Part shown: in pieces, positions 11,984-22,115 of the stretch
Position numbering within the stretch: position 1 is the stretch's first letter
How the letters are laid out: each line of letters begins with the position of its first letter
NCBI GenBank assembly: GCA_032433595.1
Contig: JASWJB010000041.1
Location: forward strand, 62,001 to 126,000
Direction of reading: 5' to 3'
Source of the DNA: Conoideocrella luteorostrata
Taxonomy: Eukaryota > Ascomycota > Sordariomycetes > Hypocreales > Clavicipitaceae
Length of the DNA: 64,000 nt
The notes under the pieces: model-generated
Seen by the model: the letters and a program-made list of their open reading frames with translations, nothing else
The model's database searches: none
Told to the model about the DNA's origin: nothing
Position numbers and translations under genes: made by a program

Positions 11984-12506
11984 ATGTCCGCATCTACAGA
12001 GCAGCCGCAGGCGGTGGATGAGACACCTATTTCACCGATTCGCCCGGATGCTGCCAGAAAGAACTCCCTTGAAAACCACCTGATTCACCGTCCTAATCGT
12101 ACAGAGCTCGTAGATAGTGCGTGGCCTCATATCTCGATCATTTTCCTAGTTCGGCGACCTCTGTCGTATGAGTACTTCAATCAGGAATGACTATACTGAC
12201 ACCATTGACCGATTAGAGAACATTCTACCAGCTTCTTCAGCCGCTCCCGGCCTTCTTGCAAGCCAGAAGGAGGTACAGTTCGAGACCAACATGATGCCAA
12301 GGTAGATGACTGTCCCAAATGTACTAAACGATTGATAGCTTGAGAGAAACATGCTTGAGGATAAACTCAATGACAAAATCTCGCATCGTCCAACCCCCGA
12401 TGAGCTCGTCAAGGGCGGTGTTTTGCGTGAAGATCCTCGAACAGCAGAACAAAAGTATGAGGAAGCAATCGAAGACGAATATGCCAAGCGTGAGGGAGGC
12501 GCCTGA
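11984..12506 (+). CDS. Small RPEL-repeat protein (G-actin-binding type)
   Basis: A 118-residue protein with two RPEL motifs, the sequence that binds monomeric actin in MRTF and Phactr proteins. Exons 11984-12116, 12217-12272 and 12339-12506 keep an open frame through both introns (100 and 66 bp). The ATG at 11984 begins MSASTEQPQAVDET. The first motif is RPNRTELVDKNIL, completed across the first intron (A plus AG makes the Lys codon); the second is RPTPDELVKGGVL. Helical linkers surround both motifs and the C-terminus is strongly charged (YEEAIEDEYAKREGGA). Similar short RPEL proteins are widespread in filamentous ascomycetes but their role is little known. It is divergent from the myosin I gene, which is suggestive because both concern actin. 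Splice joins are supported by phase and by recovery of complete motifs. Confidence 0.88.
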
Positions 12507-13893
12507 TTACACAGAATCAGGTTGATAGCTTCTCTCAAGACCTGACTTGGTGTGTTGGTCAATAATGTATTGGAGATAACAGGAGATCGAGTTTTCCGAT
12601 GTAATCCCAACCAACTTGAGATGGTGCAAAATTACCGCAAATCTACCGCATTTCATCAAATCAGAGGAAGCGGGCAAGGACTCACGGTCAATTCCGTGCG
12701 AAGACTATGCTGCGAATAATGGACTCAGGAGAAATATCCTTGATTAATTTAATTTTTGTTTTCTCGTCACTCGTGCTCTCGTCTCAATTCGAGACTTCAC
12801 AGTAAAATGTCGGTTATATTCCTTAGATGTCGGCTATGCCATGCTGGAGAACATTGACCAACATTCCAATATTTATAGTAATGTACTTAAACATGGACTT
12901 GCGTCATGCGGCGCTGTGTGAGTCCTGGCGTGCCATGAACAGAGTCTAGGGCCGCGGAAAGAACACCATAGCGGCCGTAGAATAAACAACAAAGTCTGTG
13001 CTTTGCGTTCGCACCATGACTTGACTTACTTCCAACATCCTCACGCACGCTCGTCTGAAAGTCACAAACCAGAGACATTGCTTCCAGCGCCAACACAGTC
13101 TGGGCTATCTGGAGATTAGAACAATTTGTCCATACTTTCTCGCAGCTGGGGATATCTCGGAAAGCTCTTACAACCCACACATCTGCTATCAAAGGTATGA
13201 TATCTTGTAAGCTGACCGATACCGCGGCTCGCATGACTCCAGCAGATGTATATCCATATGTAAAATATCATTTCTGTTTCATCCACCGTCACCCTTTGCA
13301 GCTATGAGTATCGCGGCGTTCCAATCTTTTTAATTCATTGGGGCATTTGCGCATCTGTCAACTTCTGTTAGTTACAAGGTCGCTCAGTATCCCAGGCTCC
13401 TCAAATCCGGCATATTATGCGCCACCACGATCCAGGCATATATTGATCCTCGGCTGGAAGGCTTCCATATTGTATGTCCGGTTTGTGCGCAGAGTCCTAG
13501 TAGATGCACGATATTGCGTACATGTTGTGTCAGACTCGGGGGTTGGGTTAGGGGGGGGGTCTATTTTTGACCCAACACTACTACACCAATATATGGTCAC
13601 GCTCACTTTATTAAAGTTGCTGCTTTTCATTCGAAAATCATAGGGGAACCGCGAGATTCTGTATTTCCAATAAATCTAAGCCCATGTACCTTGTAAAGTA
13701 TTCGATTCTTTGTTTCCGTGAGATTCTGAGACGTAAAACATCTCCAAAGCCCTCTGCCATCTCTACATAAATACACTGTCCTACCATTAACTCCCGGTGT
13801 AGGTATTCCTTTGATAATACAAATAAAAACTCCATCCCGTTTCAGCTATTCTAAATAAAAGCAGACTTCAATTCGTGCTTCATCAGGGCGGTA
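12507..13893. other. Intergenic region with G-rich tract
   Basis: No gene is supported. A 115-codon ATG frame on the minus strand (13234-12887) has no family resemblance. A G-run cluster lies at 13538-13559 on the plus strand. Confidence 0.5.
13538..13559 (+). other. G-rich tract, possible G-quadruplex
   Basis: Plus-strand runs of five, three and nine G residues are separated by TT and TTA. Because the nine-G run can supply two stacks, four G3 runs are available within 22 nt. The TTGGGTTAGGG core also resembles fungal telomere repeat, although this position is internal and isolated. Confidence 0.6.
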
Positions 13894-14227
13894 TCAAGAT
13901 CTCGCGTACGACCCACCGTAACCTGGGCTTGGGGATTCATACTCGTAGCCGACTCGATTGTGGCTAACGACAGCGATTCCGTTAGAAGACCTTGTTACTT
14001 CGACGACATGTTTATCTGGATGCGCGTCAGCGATAACAGCCCAGCTGAGAGCAAAATGACGTTTGAAACATACTGGCTCCATACTGACGGTATGTTCCTG
14101 GTGATAGGGATGCAGTCCCAGAGCCGGTTGATGGGCTGACATATGATGAATCAGAGTAGGCGGATGCGCTTCCCACTGATGGAGCTCGGCTCGTTTGGTG
14201 CACCTGCACTTTGTGAGAATCGCTCAT
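13894..14227 (-). CDS. Small Ser/Tyr/Gly-rich protein of unknown function
   Basis: Proposed two-exon gene, 14227-14089 and 14015-13894, encoding 86 residues. Removing the 73-bp intron (GTCAGT...CATCCAG, with GCTGAC as a plausible branch site) joins two frames that each look coding but stop or lack context alone. The N-terminal half is rich in Ser and Thr (SSYVSPSTGSGTASLSPGTY). The C-terminal half contains HVVEVTRSSNGIAVVSHNRV and ends YESPSPGYGGSYARS. No signal peptide, membrane segment or known domain is visible. I do not recognise the family. It is isolated, with large intergenic regions on both sides; the divergent neighbour is an FKBP gene 1.8 kb away. The alternative is that this is a chance pair of frames, but amino-acid composition and consistent phase argue for a gene. 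Confidence 0.6.
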
Positions 14228-16012
14228 TGTAGATGGTAGTGTAGTATTGACTTTGAGCAGTGAGATGGAAGAAAATCGTATGATCTACGAAGAAAACTAT
14301 CGGGACGACAGCTGGCGTCTACGAATATATGTATTTATACTGGAAACACAGCAGGGGTGCATCGCTCGGCACTTGGGAAATCAGCATTGGGATCACGCAT
14401 CGAAAGTGAGGCAGCCATTACCTGACACGAGCTGCCTATGAGTTGCACTTCATGGGGCTTAAAAAACGGGAATGACTCAATGCCATGGCCCGCCTTGGGC
14501 AACGCCCGCACCCCATGACGAAGACCTCTGTCTGATTTCGCATCAAAACGGTAACAAAAGCCAAGTCAGAGCGAGGCGTAACCCGGCTCGGTTGGCTATG
14601 AAGTGCCGAAAAGTTTGCGGCCTCGTTTCAAAGACTCGTTGTGGCTATAGTATTTGGACACTTTTTTTATGTGCAAAAGCAAGGCGAGATGACAAAGACT
14701 GGCTCCCATGCCAGAATCAAGGAGACCGGGGCTAGGGGCCACAGCTTTGATGAGGCGGCAGGATAGGCGAACCCGGAGGCCTGTCTGTCAGCGCTGTTTT
14801 CTCCTTCAAAGTAACTACGGCGTAACTGTTGCTGAAATCAACTGCAGCCCGTTCATGAATCAGTTAATCATATTACCTACGCGAGGTTGCCGCCTTAAAC
14901 TGACGTTATCCCTCCCTATACTCCGTACACCAATATCCAGTTCTATACGCAACGGACATCAAAGTGCACAGCACCGGCACGACTCACAGCCTCGGAATGG
15001 AACGCCTCTCAAGTATGTGCTGATTCTTCATTGAGTTTCCTTGTGATCTGGCTTGCTCGCCCATACACAGCCTTCTAGATCCAATTTTCATCGATGGCTG
15101 TGTCGTGCAAGCATCTGTCTGTGGCTGAGCCAGGCTACAAAAGCCATGACATGCGGAGTACGGAGGAAGTACGGAGTAGTTAGACTAAGTACCGTTTGGG
15201 TGTATTTGGCTGTTCTGCACGCCTTAGTTATTTATCACATATCTCTACGGAGTACTCCGTAGAATGAACAATAGTAGGCAAACTTGGGTAGGCGCCCAGG
15301 CTTGTTAACTCGCGTTGGGTTCGGAAGCAAGCATGCCAACGCTGCACGTCGCTGCACATGGCTGCAACCAAGAAAATGTGTGATTTGCTGGGTAGACGGG
15401 CAATGGGTTGACCTACTGCAGGTACTACTTTGAGCTCACTGGCGGCCTAACAAGTGGTCGCCTTCTTGTCTAATCCTCTTATGCTGAGCCGGCATAATAA
15501 ACTCAACTGGTCGTAAATTGTTGGCCACGTTGCGCTTTCGAGTAACACACGGCGCAAATGACCTCATGAGGGCGGATGGGGGGGAGGGTTAATTTTGCCG
15601 TCACCGTGAACGTTAATTTAGTAGTCCGCCCAACTACCAAGGAGTCAGTCGTGGCTCTCCATTAGTTATCACACTGGTCAACGTCAGACCAGTCTATTAA
15701 GCCTCCGCAGCAGCAAACCAGCAACATGATGTACGCATAATCGGAAACACCTGGTGATTACCTACCCTGTAACCAACTCGGTGGTGTGGCAAGGAGCGGG
15801 GACAATCCAAACTAGACACGGATCCACCACAGGTGCACCCTTTACAACTCGCTTCCTCGAGTTGTTGTGTTCATATGTGGCACATCCATACATGTCCCAG
15901 TATCACAACATATCTCTACACCTTGCATGTCTATTCGGGTACCACTATAGCTATCGAAGACTCAAGTTGCGCGCGTTTAATCACAGAACACATATATCGG
16001 TGATACAACACG
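14228..16012. promoter_or_regulatory. Divergent intergenic region rich in the TACGGAGTA element
   Basis: About 1.8 kb without a supported gene. It contains TACTCCGTA at 14919, TACGGAGTA at 15170 and the perfect 16-bp palindrome TACGGAGTACTCCGTA at 15246-15261. A G-rich stretch lies near 15570. Confidence 0.5.
15151..15261. repeat. TACGGAGTA cluster with a perfect 16-bp palindrome
   Basis: GCGGAGTACGGAGG overlaps into AAGTACGGAGTAG at 15151-15179, followed by TACGGAGTACTCCGTA at 15246-15261. This is the densest copy group between the small orphan gene and the FKBP gene. Confidence 0.8.
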
Positions 16013-16851
16013 ATGAAATCCTCCGCCTTATTGTCTGTACTGGCCGCGGCCACAAAGGGACTGGCCGCTGCTGATGAGCTTAAGATCGGTATTGCGCACA
16101 AAGTGGAGTGTGACCGGACAACGCAGAAGGGCGACGTTATCTCCATGCACTACAAAGGCACACTGGACTCTGGGAAGAAATTTGACTCCAGTAAGAGCTA
16201 CACCAAACTTCGCACAAACACAGCTTTCACTGAGCATATGCTTGTGGCCACTGCATGTAGCAGGGAATATAAAGCTGACGACTCTACCTCTATGAAGGTT
16301 ACGACAGAGGCCAACCGCTCACCTTCACCTTGGGCGCTGGACAAGTCATCAAGGGGTACGACTACCAGCATCCTCTCTATCCATGTGATCATAATACTGA
16401 CTAGCAGAACACAGGTGGGATCAAGGGCTTATCGATATGTGTATTGGAGAAAAGAGGTGAGTTTTCTTTTCCAGCGAAAGATCTTACTTCAGGTCATTGC
16501 TAACAATTAGAAGGACATTGACCATCCCACCAGAACTTGCGTATGGTGAGCGTGGGATTGGCCCAATCCCTCCTGGTTCTACCTTGGGTAAGGATTTGGC
16601 TCTTTATTCTATTCACGCTTTTGCTTAGCCTAGTCTCACTGACACATTTCACCAATGAAGTTTTTGAGACCGAATTAGTGGGAATTGATGGTGTGCCTAA
16701 ACCTCAGTACAAGGATAAAAAGGAAGACGTGGTTGAGAAGGTGGGCGAAAAAGCCGGCGAAAAGGTAGCTAGCGCTGTCTCGGAAGCTGCTGAAGCTGTC
16801 AAGACTTTCATGGCTGACACCGATGACGCCCAGGGCCACGAGGAACTCTAA
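16013..16851 (+). CDS. FKBP-type peptidyl-prolyl isomerase of the secretory pathway (FKBP2-like)
   Basis: Prolyl cis-trans isomerase predicted for the ER lumen. Five exons (16013-16190, 16298-16355, 16415-16456, 16511-16587, 16661-16851) give 181 residues, each join restoring conserved FKBP sequence. A signal peptide ([20 protein letters not shown]) precedes the FKBP domain: [54 protein letters not shown], then [20 protein letters not shown] and [13 protein letters not shown]. These include the Tyr, Asp, Trp and Phe positions that line the isomerase pocket. After the domain comes a lysine/glutamate-rich helical tail and a C-terminal HEEL, a variant of the HDEL retrieval signal. Exon 3 starts only after a donor two bases downstream of the first possible G, since other choices lose the Trp-Asp motif. 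Confidence 0.93.
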
Positions 16852-17126
16852 TGCCGCCAACCAGGCTATGTTAAAGTTCTTACACACCAAACATGCTGAA
16901 CACCGGTCAGAGAATTGGCAGTGGTTCACATCTCCGCAATCTGTTTTATCCGCGAGACTCTGCTATTGTCAACATGTTGTGGCATAGGAAAGCAAGCCAT
17001 TGATAACGATCCGAGTCAAGTATTAACAGTGGAATATCGGAGACGCAAACTTGCTCTGATGCGTCGGCGTCCAGTAAGCATTCAGGGGGCAATGGTTTGT
17101 GGTTACTCATAAATATATGTGCATAT

Positions 17127-19062
17127 CTACGTAAAAGAAAGCTTTGGTTGTTTTGGATCCACTGCGCCTTTGGTCTTCCTTCTATCAGTCGAACGCTGAG
17201 CCTTTGATCCAGCGTGAGTCATCTGTGACTTGGAAGTCAGTTGACCCTGTACTGCATCCCGTATGGTTCGTCGTGATAAACATAAATCAATGTGGCTGTT
17301 GAAGGCCTTGTCGCTAGGCTCTTGCGGCCGAAGGCAAATTGGGCAGGTCCACCAGTCATCTTCCGCCTCAGGCTCTTGTTTCATAGGATTTGGCAACACT
17401 TCTTTGCCATGCCTACCAACTGTGATATCATCTGGATAGCCCATGATTCTTTTCGGAGCGGCTTCGCCACTCAACTGGGTTTCCTCGGTATTTGAACTTT
17501 CCCATCCACCGCTTTCATCCGTGCCCATGGCGGGGTTGTCCTGCCCCAGACAAATTTGAGGGCTGAGTGTGGCGACATCGAGCCTTCGCCTTTTAAAGCC
17601 GAAAAAGGCCATAGCATCAGGCTTTTTAGTGCTTATTAGATGCGTGCAACGCAAACCCATTAGCCTTAACCTGATGCCCGGTAGTTCCTGTTCCAGCTTG
17701 CTTAAAATCGGCAGGGAAAAGCTGTACAGGTCATCCGCCGAGCACACAGCCCTGGATGCCACAGTCTGTCTTGTGAGAACCTCAAATGTATGTAGCTTGA
17801 CTTTCAAACATATGGTCCTCCCTTTGCATTGGGCACGTGCCATGTCCTTCTCTAATTCCTCTGCTGTCCATCTTAACTTCTCTCTCAACTTAAATGGGTC
17901 GGACATCTCTCGAAAAGTACTCTCGGTGCCTACACTCTTACGCTCATATTCTTCAGCTGGCTGGATCCTTGTACGACCCAAGCCGAGGTAGCAGCCGATA
18001 AGGAACTCGAACGTCTTCTCGCCAAATAACGGGTTTAAAAATTTTCTTTGTTCGTAGATATCCCCACAGGTCTGCACACCAATCGCCAAGAGTTCACGCT
18101 CTAGTACACGACCGATACCATTTACTTTTCGAGTTGGTAGATCCCTCATGAATTCCATAATTATTGTTTGGTCACTCGGCAAGACATACTGGCCGTTCGG
18201 CTTATTCAAATTAGAGCAAATCTTGGCAAGCTTCGTATTCGCCGCTATTCCACCCGATACAGTTATGTCAGTCTTTTGATGGATCTCTCGCCTCATCTGT
18301 TCAATAGCCTCGGCAGGCTCAACATTGTTGTCATGGCAGTACTTGGTAATATTCAAGTACGCTTCATCTATACTCGCGCTTTCGAATCGGGGATCGTAGT
18401 TTACTAGAATTTCTCGGATTTCTTGAGCTTTTGAGGTGTATTTTTGGAAGTTTGGCCGAAGTAGTATCAGGGAAGGACACAATTTCTTGGCGACAAACCC
18501 TGCCATGCCTGACCGACACCCGAATTCTCGAGCAACGTAGTTACAGGTCGTAAGGACTCCTCTGCCGACAGCAAATGGAACATCTTTGAGCTCTGGCCGC
18601 TCGAGCTGTTCCACAGCTGCGTAGAATGCATCACAGTCGATGTGAACGATGTGCTGAGTGAGATCCCTTGTTAACTCCATTTCACTGATAACTCGATCAG
18701 CGCTTCGTAGTTCGTTTGTAAGGTCCTGCTGTTCTAGACGACGCTTTCTTGCAAGAATTGTCTCGATCTTTTGCGTTAATATCTGATCTCTGACTTCCTC
18801 TCGATTGAAAAACTTGGAGCCTTTGGAAGCGTTGTAAATTATCTCCGAAACCTGCCGGTGGCAAAAGCGTCAGTACATCTATTGCGGCATAAGTATAGAT
18901 TTAGGGAACTCAAACCTTGCCTTGATCAACCTTATCTTGGCCTGCTTTAGTGAGTGACGGCCCTAATAAGTGATATTTGAGAGTCTTCAACCTGTCATCT
19001 ACTTCCTTTGGCGCCGAGTCTTCTTCTCGCCCATAATCGTGGTTCTCGGCGTTGGCCATCAT
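17127..19062 (-). CDS. polk: DNA polymerase kappa (DinB-type translesion polymerase)
   Basis: Y-family polymerase that bypasses DNA lesions in the nucleus. Exons on the minus strand are 19062-18916 and 18851-17127 with a 64-bp intron (GGCAAG|GTTTGAG...CGGCAG|GTTTCGGAG), giving 622-623 residues; two consecutive ATGs compete as start. The N-terminal helical extension typical of Pol kappa (DRLKTLKYHLLGPSLTKAGQ) precedes the catalytic core. Active-site acidic motifs are HIDCDAFYAAVE and SIDEAYL. The helix-hairpin-helix region contains KVNGIGRVLERELLAIGVQT, and the little finger follows. Near residues 549-577 is a UBZ4-type zinc finger, WTCPICLRP then HIDLCLS. The protein ends KQPKLSFT, reminiscent of a PCNA-interacting peptide but one residue short of the QxxLxxFF spacing. 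Divergent from the proline-rich gene, with about 580 bp between starts. Confidence 0.94.
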
Positions 19063-19643
19063 TTAGATTGCGTGGAAAGATAGACAAAATATGTGACATA
19101 GCGTTTCTATGGTTCAATAAAACTACTGCGCTTCTGTCATAGAGCAATACTTCCACAACTATGCACGGCTACGCGTGTCAAACAACGCGCATAGTCAGAA
19201 CCTCCAGGCACGATAATCACGAAATCACGTGATCTAAATTTACCTTCCTTACGGAGTACTTAGGGAGGGGCATAGCTTCTGTAGCCAAGCCCTTTCAGCG
19301 AGCCTATTGGTTAGTGCCGCCTGACAAGCAGCAGTTAAGCGCCGAAGATATCTGCTTGTCAAGAGCTAACGCATATAATCATGCGATGAAATTCCATGGC
19401 AAAGAGACTCTTGAATAGCATGACCCTATCAAAGCTTTCCTTTTCCGTGGGCGAACTGCTGGTGTGACCAGGCTGGGAAAAGTACAAAAACTCACCCATC
19501 GCGGGATGGCAAACGTCGCATCTTGCCTTTCGCCTTTCCCCGCAACTTGCTGCACTTATTATTAGCCTCTTTTTAACCTGGGTTACTTTGATATCGACAT
19601 CTCGCACTGCACTCCTCTTCAAGCAACGCAATTTATCCTGAAG
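19063..19643. promoter_or_regulatory. Divergent promoter region, pol kappa / proline-rich gene
   Basis: About 580 bp between divergent start codons. It contains one TACGGAGTA copy at 19250-19258 and an upstream ATCACGTGAT E-box-like palindrome near 19224-19233 (CACGTG core). Confidence 0.45.
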
Positions 19644-21089
19644 ATGGCGGCTCGAGCTGGAGAGGAGAATGTTGCTACGTTGTAAGTTTTCACATGGTGT
19701 CTCCCTGTATTGCGATGCACTAACGGGTATATTCGTCAGATTTGGTGATGTTCATTATTTTTATGGCCCCCTGGGTGTCGAGCCAAGACACCATCGATTC
19801 GACAAAGGCTCATATGTCTATCTTTTCGAAAATGCCATTGACAGACGCTGTCGCATCGAGATAGCCAATCAACCAGGCACTGATGGCCAAGATGCTTTTG
19901 ATGGGTGTAAGAGTCTTCCCTGTGAATTCCGAGATAGGAAATGTAAACTAAGAATGGATTTGGAGCAGTTCTCGACCAAGCACATGTGCGGTATTCTTAT
20001 TTGCAGCACTGTATGGTGTCACTTACGGTTGCGGATTCCGTGAATCAGGATGAGTGGCATCTCCCGACGTACGACCCGAGAAACGAAAAAAAGTATCATT
20101 ATAAGCTACACTCTCTGGACATATATTTTTGGACCCAGAATGATGCTTTGCAATTCGTCAGTGGTGTTAGAAGGGTGTTACCAGGAACCCAAGTCAAGGT
20201 TTTGGACGAGCCACCCCCTCAGCAAGTCATGAGCCCAATCGTTCAAAGGCTAGAGAATGTGGCGATCTCAGATCCGCAATATGGAATCAGTTCTTCATCG
20301 CTGCAGACTGTGCCCCAGAAACCTGCAATTGGGACTTCCTCAATAGCCTCATCAGCTTTGCCAGCCAACCTGCCACCGCCACCTCCTCCGCCGGCCAATT
20401 TTGCTCCCATGGCGTATAATCCGGCGGCTCCGGCAGCGCCTGAGACAATTATCCATCGGGAAAAGACGCCGCCACCAGACGAAGACCCTTTGAATCCACT
20501 AGCCGTAGCTGTGGCTTATGACTATCAGAAACAGCCATTTACACCCGCCTTTCCTTCCCAGAGTCAGTTCCCGCTCGGTCTGACAAGTCCTGGTTTGCCA
20601 CCAAACGGGATGAGTAGCACTGGGATGCCGCCTCAGTTTGCGGCACCTCCTCAGCATCCGGGAGTGCAGAGAGCTGCAACTATGCCTGCAAATACAGGAT
20701 TGAAATCCACAATTTTAGACAGTTCCTTTGGCGCTGCATTTCCCGGGTCTCCTACATTTTCATCTCCGCCGCCCCCAATATCGACCGCTACTCAATCTAC
20801 AGCACAAACAAAGCAGCAGATATCTGGAAATGTGGCTCCTCCTCCTCCTCCTCCACCTGGTGGATTTTCAAGCTATTCATATAACCAGCAAAGCATTAGG
20901 GCGCAAGACGGGCAAGACTATTCCATTCATCAGCAGTGGTATCGACCAACTGAGGCTGAGTCTGGTGTCAGTAAGTTCCATCAACATCAACCCAAGACAG
21001 AAACGCGAGGAAGGCTAGAAGAGAATGCTGGACGTTTAGAAAGAGGCGTCTCAGGGATGTTCAAGAAATTTGAGAAGAAATTTGGGTAG
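19644..21089 (+). CDS. Conserved-looking protein with globular N-terminus and proline-rich tail
   Basis: Three exons (19644-19681, 19740-19906, 19969-21089) give 441 residues. The first intron follows codon fragment TT (TT|GTAAGT), the second begins GTAAGA and ends GAGCAG; both preserve the frame. The N-terminal 150 residues look like a single folded domain with many aromatic residues: FGDVHYFYGPLG, RFDKGSYVYLFENAIDRRCR, YHYKLHSLDIYFWTQNDALQ, FVSGVRRVLPGTQVKVL. The remainder is low-complexity with polyproline runs (LPPPPPPPANFAP, APPPPPPPGGF), then a short charged C-terminal helix (GMFKKFEKKFG). Polyproline runs could bind SH3, WW or profilin, an inference only. I do not recognise the family name. 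The start is the first ATG of an exon whose join is required to preserve the domain. Confidence 0.82.
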
Positions 21090-22115
21090 AATTTTGCACG
21101 ACATGAACCGTATTTCATACTCTGGTTGGTTACTTTGAGTCGCATTGTAGGACTCATCAGCTCGGTTAATTATGAAAACCGTTCGCAGATTGGGTCAACA
21201 TGCTTGGCTCCGGTTCTCTGTACCTTCAGATCCGTTTAGTCCCGTTACCTCGAGAATAATGTAATCTGTTGGCTATGCCGTGTGCGAAGAAATCATACAA
21301 GATCGAAGCATGTGAAGGATCGATTGTTTTTCTTAAGTATGGATTACCTTAATCCTGACTACTCTACATGTGAGTTAAGAATTATTTGTTTCCCATTACT
21401 GCTGGATATGAGTCCCGATACACTCCAAAATGATAAATATAAGTTCGCCTACTTATTGTGACTACCGCATCGCGGAATTTGAAAGCTGTACCTACTCGAG
21501 GTCGTTCACGTAACCTCTGGCCGGGGATTGAATTGTTACGGAACTGATTCTAGGTAAGGCCAAGTTCTAGACCAGCAAACAGTGCTGATGTAGATCTGGC
21601 CGCCGTCAGCTCTACTCCGTACAGCAATCAACATCCATTGGCTCGGTGGGGACGTGGTGGCTCTGTGACGCTGACAGGATCAGCCAGCCTGCAATGAATC
21701 AGACAAATCTGACCAAGCCTCAAATAGCCATCCCCGAAAATCGGTATTTAGGAGCGCTCAAGGACTTCGACTCCCAGCAATTAGCGATTTTTCTAGGTCG
21801 CTCGTTCCAGGAACAATTATTTCATGGTTTAGTCACCTTCAACCCTTGCTTAGCAGTGGTGATTCGAGTTGCAAACTTTAGCACGCTGCCCCCGGTTTGC
21901 CTGTCGAGTACGGAGCGCTTGGCGGTACTCAGCCTCTTCTTGGTGGCAGAGCTCCACAAGGCAGCATTTGAGCATAGAAGGCAAGGCCCTCCTCCCACCC
22001 CGAGCAAAAGCGCTTCAGTCACAACGATCATTTGTCACAAACCATCCATTACGCTCATACCCTCGCTATTCAAGTATAGATATATGGATAATTTGGGTCA
22101 TGTAGCGATTGCTCC
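21090..22115. other. Intergenic region
   Basis: About 1 kb between two same-strand genes. One TACTCCGTA copy lies at 21613-21621. A long frame on the plus strand within 21.6-22.3 kb overlaps the first exon of the next gene in another frame and has no recognisable content. Confidence 0.5.

Noticed and set aside
12887..13234. 115-codon ATG frame on the minus strand
   Set aside because: No domain, no similarity that I recognise and no splice context; likely chance.
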